DNA of 22,676 bases, from the NCBI GenBank assembly GCA_934120015.1, contig CAKOTD010000022.1:1-22676 (forward strand), given 5' to 3'. Source of the DNA: an uncultured Bacilli bacterium. GTDB taxonomy: Bacteria; Bacillota_I; Bacilli_A; RF39; UBA660. The position numbers were made by a program, and so were the translations under genes. The notes beneath the pieces were generated by a model. That model saw only the letters and a program-made list of their open reading frames with translations, did no database searches and was not told the DNA's origin. Of this stretch, positions 15,621 to 21,236 are shown piece by piece (positions within the stretch are counted from its first letter, which is position 1; each line of letters begins with the position of its first letter).

Positions 15621-15746
15621 CAATTTTCCTCCTCTCGCCTATATCATGTATAGACATGCTCCGTGTAAAAACCCGTTTGGCCAGATTTTGTTTAACAACT
15701 TAACCTGGTGTATCGGCAACCTCACACATCAACGCGCATCACACAT
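15621..15746 (-). promoter_or_regulatory. Structured 5' leader of the S10 operon
   Basis: About 125 bases between the predicted start of transcription and rpsJ, more GC-rich than its surroundings. On the minus strand it can fold into an outer helix GUGUGA/UUACAC (15722-15727 with 15663-15668). That helix encloses a hairpin CCAGGUU/AAUCUGG (15702-15708 with 15681-15687), extended inside by UUGU/ACAA. A second hairpin CAUGU/ACAUG (15645-15649 with 15654-15658) lies close to the SD. From memory the segment with AACGGGTTTTTACACGG and TATAGGCGA resembles rpsJ leaders of other Bacilli. Its ligand is not established by the sequence. L4 control is known in Gammaproteobacteria but would be an inference here. 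Confidence 0.6.
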
Positions 15747-15751
15747 TCAAA

Positions 15752-15780
15752 ATTATACACGATAATTGTATGAAAATCAA
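15752..15780 (-). promoter_or_regulatory. Main sigma-A promoter of the ribosomal superoperon
   Basis: On the minus strand, -35 TTGATT (15775-15780), a 17-base spacer and a perfect -10 TATAAT (15752-15757). Transcription would start near 15746, at the head of the rpsJ leader. Confidence 0.85.
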
Positions 15781-15922
15781 GACTTATTTACGACAAAATT
15801 CAAAAAAATCCTTCACAAACTAAAAAAAATGAAAATATTTTACAAAATTCAATTATAGAATATCATTATAATAAATATTAATATCTAATATACTAAGCCC
15901 ATGTTTTATTAAATTTATTTAC

Positions 15923-15952
15923 TATATTTATAATGTTTTTGCCCATACAACT
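15923..15952 (+). promoter_or_regulatory. Candidate sigma-E-type promoter of the cotJ operon
   Basis: TATATT (15923-15928), then 15 bases, then CATACAACT (15944-15952). This resembles the mother-cell sigma-E consensus (ATATT, 13-15 bases, CATACANT), with one mismatch in the -10. cotJ is a sigma-E operon in Bacillus subtilis. An overlapping TATAAT at 15929-15934 is an alternative sigma-A -10 but lacks a convincing -35. The stretch 15781-15922 between the divergent promoters is plain AT-rich DNA in which I see nothing else. Confidence 0.5.
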
Positions 15953-15991
15953 TAAAAAATAACGAATAAGTTATTTCTGAGGAGGAAAAAT

Positions 15992-16432
15992 ATGAACAAT
16001 TACCCTAATTATAATCAAACTGCAGCCGAGAGCACAAATAATAATTTAAATTTTAATAAATGTTTGTATGTGCAGACAAATCCAAATAACTTATATGATT
16101 CCTATGCGGGATTCATAAGAGGAAACATGTTTCCTGATCTTTACAACACTTATAAATTATCAAAGCCTTATGATATACAACCAATGAATGAACAAGCAGA
16201 ATTATTAACTTATATTGATGCTTTATCATTTGCAACTACAGATTTAAATCTTTATTTAGATAATTTTCCAAATAATAAAGAAATGTTAGGCTTATTCAAT
16301 CAATATAATGTTGAATTAGAAAAGATGACCAAAGAATATGAAAGAAAATATGGTCCATTATTTGCTAACAGTACTACAAGCAACGACGTATGGACTTGGG
16401 ATGCATGTCCATGGCCATGGGAAAATAAATAG
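15992..16432 (+). CDS. CotJA-CotJB fusion, spore coat associated protein
   Basis: Single protein of 146 residues joining two coat proteins that are normally separate genes. After a low-complexity Asn/Tyr-rich head (1-34), residues about 37-52 (GFIRGNMFPDLYNTYK) match the CotJA core. Residues about 69-146 are a full CotJB domain, with LLTYIDALSFATTDLNLYLD, KEYERKYGPLF and the Trp-rich ending ACPWPWE. CotJA, CotJB and CotJC form a complex in the inner coat of Bacillus. The ATG at 15992 follows GAGGAGG, and the stop TAG lies inside the SD of cotJC nine bases on, so the pair is one operon. The frame is continuous between the domains with no internal start signal. The fusion call rests on motif recognition; the CotJB part is the surer half. 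Confidence 0.8.
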   Translation: MNNYPNYNQTAAESTNNNLNFNKCLYVQTNPNNLYDSYAGFIRGNMFPDLYNTYKLSKPYDIQPMNEQAELLTYIDALSFATTDLNLYLDNFPNNKEMLGLFNQYNVELEKMTKEYERKYGPLFANSTTSNDVWTWDACPWPWENK

Positions 16433-16441
16433 GAGGTATTT

Positions 16442-17014
16442 ATGTGGAAGTACGAAAAAAAATTACAATTCCCTGTTAATATAACAAAAAAAGATTTAAA
16501 AATGGCTAAATATATCCTAACACAGTATGGAGGTCCAGCTGGAGAACTTGCTGCAGCATGGCAATATTTAGACCAAAGATATATAATGCCTGACGGAAGA
16601 GGAAAAGCTCTACTTACTGACATTGGCACCGAAGAACTTGCTCATGTGGAAATAATATCTGCTATGCTTTTTCAATTAACAAATGGAGCTACTCCAGATG
16701 AACTAGAAAAAGCTGGATTAGGCGCACAATATGCTCAATTTGGAAAAGATCTTTTTCCATCGGATTCATTTGGCAATCCATTCAATATGGCTTATATTAA
16801 AGTTGTCGGTGATTATATTGCCGATTTAGAAAGTGATATGGGAGCTGAACAAAGAGCTAAGGCAACTTATGAACATCTTATGGATTTAACAAACGATCCT
16901 GATGTCCTTGCTCCACTTTCCTTTTTGAGACAAAGAGAAATAATCCATTATCAAAGATTCAAAGAATTAAGAAATTATTATCTTGACTTAAAAGAAAAAG
17001 GTCAATTAAAATAA
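16442..17014 (+). CDS. cotJC: Manganese-catalase-like coat protein CotJC
   Basis: Protein of 190 residues, the full CotJC length, a four-helix-bundle relative of dimanganese catalase. Candidate metal ligands are visible: Glu35 in GPAGELAAAWQYLDQRY, Glu65 and His68 in GTEELAHVEII, Glu in GAEQRAKATYEHLM and Glu166/His169 in REIIHYQRFKE. It follows the CotJA-CotJB fusion by nine bases with AGGAGGT as SD. In Bacillus it sits in the spore coat. In some gut Bacillota that are not known to sporulate, CotJC-like proteins also occur, so the gene alone does not prove sporulation. Ends at the terminator 17018-17040. Confidence 0.92.
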   Translation: MWKYEKKLQFPVNITKKDLKMAKYILTQYGGPAGELAAAWQYLDQRYIMPDGRGKALLTDIGTEELAHVEIISAMLFQLTNGATPDELEKAGLGAQYAQFGKDLFPSDSFGNPFNMAYIKVVGDYIADLESDMGAEQRAKATYEHLMDLTNDPDVLAPLSFLRQREIIHYQRFKELRNYYLDLKEKGQLK

Positions 17015-17017
17015 ACA

Positions 17018-17040
17018 AAAAGATACCAAAGGTATCTTTT
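17018..17040. terminator. Bidirectional terminator between cotJC and the zinc-ribbon gene
   Basis: Perfect 10-bp stem AAAAGATACC/GGTATCTTTT with a 3-base loop. T-rich on both strands, so it can end both convergent transcripts; it lies three bases after the cotJC stop and two before the zinc-ribbon stop. Confidence 0.85.
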
Positions 17041-17042
17041 AA

Positions 17043-17207
17043 TTATTTGTTGTTATTCTTTGCATTTTTCTTAGCTTCTCTACATGCTTTACATCTTTTT
17101 GGTTCATTTGTAAAACCTTTTTCAGCATAGAATTCTTGATCTCTTACTGTAAATAAGAATTCAGCACCGCAATCTACACAAGTAATTTTTTTGTCTTGTT
17201 TTTCCAT
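17043..17207 (-). CDS. Small zinc-ribbon protein
   Basis: Protein of 54 residues with two CxxC knuckles, TCVDCGAEF and RCKACREAK, separated by an FxxxEQEFY-like segment (here TVRDQEFYAEKGFTNEP). This fits the short probable zinc-ribbon family (zf-trcl type) common in Bacillota. Function unknown; zinc-dependent nucleic acid or protein binding is the usual guess. The start at 17205-17207 follows AGGAGGAG. A longer frame to 17303 adds a hydrophobic stretch that overlaps the promoter and is less likely. Lysine/asparagine-rich tail. Not clearly tied to the neighbouring genes. Confidence 0.88.
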   Translation of the reverse strand: MEKQDKKITCVDCGAEFLFTVRDQEFYAEKGFTNEPKRCKACREAKKNAKNNNK

Positions 17208-17293
17208 CTTTACTCCTCCTTTTCCAATTTGATTTAATACATATTTGGCTTTCAAGAAAAGGAAAGTAACAAAATAATATATAAACCAATTAA

Positions 17294-17322
17294 AATATAA
17301 CACATCAATTAAATTTATGCAA
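17294..17322 (-). promoter_or_regulatory. Promoter of the zinc-ribbon gene
   Basis: On the minus strand, -35 TTGCAT (17317-17322), 17-base spacer, -10 TATATT (17294-17299) preceded by TGT, an extended -10. The 167-base divergent gap 17208-17374 also must serve ddl on the plus strand, for which I see no convincing promoter. Confidence 0.5.
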
Positions 17323-17374
17323 CCAAAAGAAAAATATTTTACACATATTTACATATATTTAACTGAGGTGTTGT

Positions 17375-18355
17375 ATGAAAAGAGTTTTAATCTTATTTGG
17401 TGGAAAATCATCTGAACATAATATTTCTTGTATTTCAGCGTCATCCATTGCAAAAAATATTGACAAAGAGAAATATATTTTTGATTTGGTAGGTATATCT
17501 AAAGAGAATAATTGGTATTTATATAATGATGATTTTGTTAATCTTAATGAAAATTGGGAAGAATCCAAAGAAATAACAAAAATAGAAAATATCATAGAGT
17601 TTCTAAAAAACTATGATGTTGTTTTCCCAATAACACATGGGACAAATGGTGAAGATGGCAAATTGCAAGGATTTTTAGATTTGTTTGGAATAAAATATGT
17701 GGGTGCAAAAACTCTAGGGAGTGCTGTTGGAATGGACAAAGAATTTTCTAAAATAATCTTTGAACACTTGAAAATAAGTCAAGTTCCATATCTAGTATGT
17801 TATAAAAACTTTAAAATTAAGGAAATCGAAAAGCATTTTGATTATCCACTTATTGTTAAACCAGCAAATGGAGGTTCCTCAATCGGAATAAATAAAGTTT
17901 CCAATAATAAAGAACTTAAAACAGCAATTAATGAGGCATTAAAATATGACAAAAAAGTTATAATTGAAAAGTTTATTAAAGCAAAAGAAGTAGAAATTGC
18001 CGTATTACAAGATAAAGATAAACTAATTATTTCTAATGTAGGTGAAATTATTCCTTGTAACCAATTCTATGATTATAAAGCAAAATATGAACAAAAATCC
18101 GAAACTAAAATTCCGGCAAATATAAACAAAAAACAAATTAAAGTAATAAAAGAAATTGCTAAGAAAATATTTTATGGGATGAATATATCTTCATATGCAA
18201 GAATTGACTTTTTCATTGAAAATGAAAACATATTTATAAATGAAATTAATACTATTCCCGGCTTTACTGAAATAAGCATGTATCCAAAATTAATGGAAGA
18301 TAGTGGTATAAGATATACAAACTTAATAACAAAGCTTATTGAGAATTGTTTTTAA
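17375..18355 (+). CDS. ddl: D-alanine--D-alanine ligase
   Basis: ATP-grasp ligase joining two D-alanines for the peptidoglycan precursor; 326 residues, a little shorter than many relatives. Motifs: GGKSSEHNISC (9-19), PITHGTNGEDGKLQG (85-99), VKPANGGSSIG (161-171, ATP-binding loop), FYDYKAKY (231-238, omega loop with the Tyr-containing D-Ala type pattern) and ARIDFF / INEINTIPGFT with Asp278, Glu290 and Asn292 as Mg ligands. The Tyr-type loop argues against a D-lactate ligase. ATG with GAGGTG SD. Its last 20 bases overlap a convergent regulator gene. Its presence means the cell makes a wall. Confidence 0.95.
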   Translation: MKRVLILFGGKSSEHNISCISASSIAKNIDKEKYIFDLVGISKENNWYLYNDDFVNLNENWEESKEITKIENIIEFLKNYDVVFPITHGTNGEDGKLQGFLDLFGIKYVGAKTLGSAVGMDKEFSKIIFEHLKISQVPYLVCYKNFKIKEIEKHFDYPLIVKPANGGSSIGINKVSNNKELKTAINEALKYDKKVIIEKFIKAKEVEIAVLQDKDKLIISNVGEIIPCNQFYDYKAKYEQKSETKIPANINKKQIKVIKEIAKKIFYGMNISSYARIDFFIENENIFINEINTIPGFTEISMYPKLMEDSGIRYTNLITKLIENCF

Positions 18356-18545
18356 CATAAAATATTTCATCAGGAGTCATATTAAAAACAGCTGCTATTT
18401 TAACCGCAGTATCATAATATAATCTTCTTTTTTTATTTTCAATTTGACAATAAAAAGATGGGGAAATATCTAAAAAGGCGGCCATGTCATATATTGTATA
18501 TTTTTCCTTTCGTCTTAATGCTTTTAACTTAAATAAATCATACAT
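18336..18545 (-). CDS. Small XRE-type HTH regulator
   Basis: Protein of 69 residues, nearly all helix-turn-helix of the Cro/CI type: YTIYDMAAFLDISPSFYCQI (helices two and three), then a third segment ending in PDEIFYV. It has no separate ligand domain. GGTGAT serves as SD before the ATG at 18543-18545. It is divergent from a second HTH gene (18634-18867), with a perfect palindrome between them, and its 3' end overlaps ddl by 20 bases on the other strand. Likely a transcription regulator of its own promoter and perhaps its neighbour; target unknown. Confidence 0.8.
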   Translation of the reverse strand: MYDLFKLKALRRKEKYTIYDMAAFLDISPSFYCQIENKKRRLYYDTAVKIAAVFNMTPDEIFYVKNNSQ

Positions 18546-18560
18546 AAAATCACCATACTA

Positions 18561-18589
18561 ATTATACATTAATATAGACTATTAGTCTA
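18561..18589 (-). promoter_or_regulatory. Promoter of the 18336-18545 regulator
   Basis: On the minus strand, a perfect -10 TATAAT (18561-18566) stands 17 bases from TAGACT (18584-18589), a moderate -35. The -35 lies inside the palindrome 18573-18591, so a protein bound there would block it. Confidence 0.55.
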
Positions 18590-18591
18590 TA
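18573..18591. promoter_or_regulatory. Palindromic operator candidate
   Basis: Perfect inverted repeat TATAGACTA-T-TAGTCTATA, 19 bases, between two divergent HTH genes. Size and symmetry fit a site for a dimer of a Cro/CI-type protein. It covers the -35 of the left-hand gene and has no following T-tract, so it is not a terminator. Confidence 0.65.
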
Positions 18592-18633
18592 AAATTATTT
18601 TTAATATTATGAGAAAATAAAGTGGGTGATATA

Positions 18634-18867
18634 ATGACTAATAGCAAACAAGACGATATATATACTACAATTGGTAAAAATATCAAAAAATATAGAAAGC
18701 TTAGAGGATTAACTCAACATGAGCTTGCTGAAAGTTTATTACTTAGTGATAGTTTTATTGCAAAATTAGAGTCAGTTACAAGACAAACTATTTCTATTGA
18801 AACATTAGATCAAATTTCTAAAAAATTAAACATTGATATTAAAGAATTTTTTAGTAAAAACGAATAA
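18634..18867 (+). CDS. Small XRE-type HTH regulator
   Basis: Protein of 77 residues with a Cro/CI helix-turn-helix: IGKNIKKYRKLRGLTQHELA, LLLSDSFIAKLES (recognition part), then TLDQISKKLNIDIKEFF, the usual fourth-helix ending. The ATG at 18634-18636 follows GGGTGAT. A GTG at 18622 in the same frame would lie within that SD region and is the weaker start. It has no effector domain. Divergent from the 18336-18545 regulator, and its stop lies in the palindromic terminator before bipA. The two HTH proteins are not close copies of each other. Confidence 0.85.
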   Translation: MTNSKQDDIYTTIGKNIKKYRKLRGLTQHELAESLLLSDSFIAKLESVTRQTISIETLDQISKKLNIDIKEFFSKNE

Positions 18868-18890
18868 AATCAGGATATCCTGATTTTATT
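18863..18890. terminator. Bidirectional terminator, perfect 28-bp palindrome
   Basis: Arms AATAAAATCAGGAT and ATCCTGATTTTATT are perfect complements with no spacer; in RNA the central bases form the loop. T-rich flanks occur on both strands (TTTATTTGTTTTTT on plus). It covers the stop codons of the plus-strand regulator and of bipA, so it should end both convergent transcripts. Confidence 0.8.
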
Positions 18891-20700
18891 TGTTTTTTGC
18901 ATCTACTTTTTTTCTTTGTTCTGTATTTAATATTCTTTTTCTAAGTCTTATATTATTAGGTGTTACTTCGACAAGTTCATCTGTATTTATATAATCAAGA
19001 GCATATTCAAGTGTAATAGGTCTTGGTCTTTTAAGAACAACTGTATGGTCAGATCCTGCTGCACGAACATTAGTTAAATTTTTTCCCTTAACCGCATTTA
19101 CAGCCAAATCATTTTCACGATTGCATTCCCCTACAATCATACCTTCATATACTTCAACACCCGGCTCTACAAACATAACTCCTCTATCCTCAAGAGCTCC
19201 TAAAGCATATGCAGTAGTTTTACCATTTTCCATTGAAACTAAAACGCCAAGTTTTCTTTCACCAACATCTGAATTTTCGTACTTACGATATTCCTTAAAG
19301 CTATGACTCATTATTCCATATCCTTTAGTTAATGTCATAAAGTTAGTTGTAAAGCCAAGTAAGCCTCTTGATGGAATTGTATATATTAATCGAACTTGAT
19401 TACCAAAATTGCTCATACTTTCCATAGTTGCACCACGCATACCAAGTTGTTCAATTACAGTACCAACGCAATCTTCAGGAACTTCAAGTTGTAATTCTTC
19501 ATAAGGCTCCATCTTAACGCCATCTATTTCCTTAATAATTACTTTAGGTTTTGAAACTTGAAGTTCAAATCCTTCACGACGCATATTTTCTATTAAGATT
19601 CCTAAATGTAGTTCTCCACGTCCAGATACTATCCAAGATTCTCCTTCACCTGGTTCAACTTTTAAACTTACATCCTTTTCTGTTTCTTTAAATAGACGTT
19701 CTTCAATTTTTCTAGCAGTTAATAATTTTCCATCTTTTCCACAAAATGGACTTGAATTAACTCCAAAAGTCATCTGTAAAGTTGGTTCATCAATCTTTAA
19801 AATTGGTAGTGGATCTTCTTTTCCAACATTACAAATAGTTTCTCCAACAGAAATATCTGGAAGTCCAGCAATTGCTACAATATCCCCAGCATTTGCTTCT
19901 GTGACTTCTATTCTTTTTATTCCTAAAAAACCAAACATTTTTTGAATCCTAAATTGCTTATAGCTTCCATCTAATCTAACACAGGTAACCATTTCATTTA
20001 CCTTCATAGTTCCGCGTTTAACTCTACCAATACCAATTCTTCCAACAAAGTCATTATAGTCAAGTAATGCTGGTTGAAATTGTAATCCACCATCTAATTC
20101 TACTTCTGGTGCTGGAACATGACTAATAACTAAATCAAGAATTGGATCCATAGTCTCTTTTTGCGTAGCCGGATCTGGATCCATACTAGAAGTTCCAGCA
20201 AGCCCTGATGCATATACAACTGGGAAATCCAATTGTTCTACATCAGCCCCAAGTTCAATAAATAATTCAAGTACTTCATCAACTACCTCTTTTGGTCTAG
20301 CTGTTGGTTTATCAATTTTATTTACAACCAATATTGGAACAACTCCAGCCTCTAATGCCTTCTTTAATACAAAACGAGTTTGAGGCATGGTTCCTTCATA
20401 AGCATCAACAATAAGTAAAACTCCATCAACCATATTCATTATACGCTCAACTTCACCACCAAAGTCGGCATGTCCTGGTGTATCAAGTATATTTATACGG
20501 TATCCTTTATAGTCAATTGCTGTTGTTTTAGAAAGAATTGTAATACCTCTTTCTCTTTCAATAGCATTTGAATCCATTACGCACTCTACAACTTCTTCAT
20601 TATCTCTAAATGTCCCTGACATTTTAAGTAGCTTATCTACCATTGTTGTTTTCCCGTGGTCTACATGGGCTATAATAGCAATATTTCTTATATTTTTCAT
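18886..20700 (-). CDS. typA: Translational GTPase BipA/TypA
   Basis: Ribosome-binding GTPase of the EF-G/LepA class, 604 residues, full length; in other bacteria it helps 50S assembly and stress or cold adaptation. G1 AHVDHGKTT (11-19), G2 ERERGITI, G3 DTPGH (73-77) and G4 NKID (127-130) are intact. After the GTPase come the beta-barrel, the two alpha/beta domains (GRGELHLGILIENMRREG, PSRGLLGFTTNFMTLTKGYG) and the BipA-specific C-terminal part with AYALGALEDRG and ITLEYALDYINTDELVEVTP. The SD (AAGGGAAG) is weak and far from the ATG. Own promoter at 20732-20761. Confidence 0.97.
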   Translation of the reverse strand: MKNIRNIAIIAHVDHGKTTMVDKLLKMSGTFRDNEEVVECVMDSNAIERERGITILSKTTAIDYKGYRINILDTPGHADFGGEVERIMNMVDGVLLIVDAYEGTMPQTRFVLKKALEAGVVPILVVNKIDKPTARPKEVVDEVLELFIELGADVEQLDFPVVYASGLAGTSSMDPDPATQKETMDPILDLVISHVPAPEVELDGGLQFQPALLDYNDFVGRIGIGRVKRGTMKVNEMVTCVRLDGSYKQFRIQKMFGFLGIKRIEVTEANAGDIVAIAGLPDISVGETICNVGKEDPLPILKIDEPTLQMTFGVNSSPFCGKDGKLLTARKIEERLFKETEKDVSLKVEPGEGESWIVSGRGELHLGILIENMRREGFELQVSKPKVIIKEIDGVKMEPYEELQLEVPEDCVGTVIEQLGMRGATMESMSNFGNQVRLIYTIPSRGLLGFTTNFMTLTKGYGIMSHSFKEYRKYENSDVGERKLGVLVSMENGKTTAYALGALEDRGVMFVEPGVEVYEGMIVGECNRENDLAVNAVKGKNLTNVRAAGSDHTVVLKRPRPITLEYALDYINTDELVEVTPNNIRLRKRILNTEQRKKVDAKNK

Positions 20701-20731
20701 AAAACAAACACTTCCCTTTTTTGACTGAGTT

Positions 20732-20761
20732 ATTATAACATAAAATTATATTAAATGTAAA
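20732..20761 (-). promoter_or_regulatory. Promoter of bipA/typA
   Basis: On the minus strand, -35 TTTACA (20756-20761), 18-base spacer and -10 TATAAT (20732-20737), with an exact extended -10 (TGTTATAAT). It lies between the terminator of the upstream lipoprotein gene and the bipA ATG. Confidence 0.7.
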
Positions 20762-20785
20762 TAAATTTTTTTATTTCAAATAAAA

Positions 20786-20805
20786 GAAGTGCTTTAGAGC
20801 ACTTC
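20786..20805 (-). terminator. Terminator after the 20810-21226 lipoprotein
   Basis: Stem GAAGTGCT/AGCACTTC (20786-20793 with 20798-20805) with a 4-base loop, followed on the minus strand by TTTTATTT. Separates the lipoprotein transcript from bipA. Confidence 0.8.
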
Positions 20806-20809
20806 CTAT

Positions 20810-21226
20810 TTAATCAATTAATTTGAAATTATATGCATCTATAACATTTACGTTTATATTTCCTTTAATTTCAATACTTTCATTTGGTTGTAATGCCTTC
20901 ACAAATACACCCATCTTATATATCTCACTACCATCATTATTTAAGAATACAATATATTTTAGCCCTTCTTGTGTAACTTCATTTGAAATATTCTGGATGA
21001 TTGCTACAAAAACGTCTTGTTCATTGTCTCTTACTAATCCAATATCAGAAACTTTATAATTTCCAAATGTTTTTTCTTTGTTTAATTCTTCACTATTATT
21101 CTTTTTTCCTCCATCTTCTACAACAGATGAATTTTGATTATCATTATTCTTTTGTTTATCTTTTTTACATCCGGTTACATTTAAGAACATAACCATTGCT
21201 AAACTAATCACTAATATTTTTTTCAT
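20810..21226 (-). CDS. Lipoprotein with FxLYD-like beta domain
   Basis: Predicted lipoprotein of 138 residues. Signal MKKILVISLAMVMFLNVTGC with lipobox VTGC (Cys20), a 35-residue Lys/Asn/Ser/Glu linker, then a beta-rich domain from about residue 55. That domain has DVFVAIIQNISNEV, IVFLNNDGSEIYKM and LQPNESIEIKG, which resemble FxLYD-type or similar Ig-like domains that follow the pattern variation-in-N-T-S, FLD.DG. and PGES. The assignment is by resemblance only. Its SD (GAGGAGG) overlaps the stop of the modular gene 21237, ten bases upstream, so both are in one operon. It could help retain or display that protein; no direct evidence. Confidence 0.75.
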   Translation of the reverse strand: MKKILVISLAMVMFLNVTGCKKDKQKNNDNQNSSVVEDGGKKNNSEELNKEKTFGNYKVSDIGLVRDNEQDVFVAIIQNISNEVTQEGLKYIVFLNNDGSEIYKMGVFVKALQPNESIEIKGNINVNVIDAYNFKLID

Positions 21227-21236
21227 TTTTCCTCCT

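Noticed and set aside
15700..15729. Short frame encoding MCEVADTPG in the rpsJ leader, and a shorter MCDAR frame before it
   Set aside because: No SD in front of either, and the same bases are explained by the predicted helices; a leader peptide cannot be supported from one sequence.
15472..15765. Plus-strand frame over rpsJ and its leader
   Set aside because: Shadow of rpsJ and of the leader on the other strand, no SD.
18336..18867. Toxin-antitoxin module or prophage remnant
   Set aside because: Both small proteins are DNA-binding domains only; there is no toxin-like partner, integrase, or attachment site.
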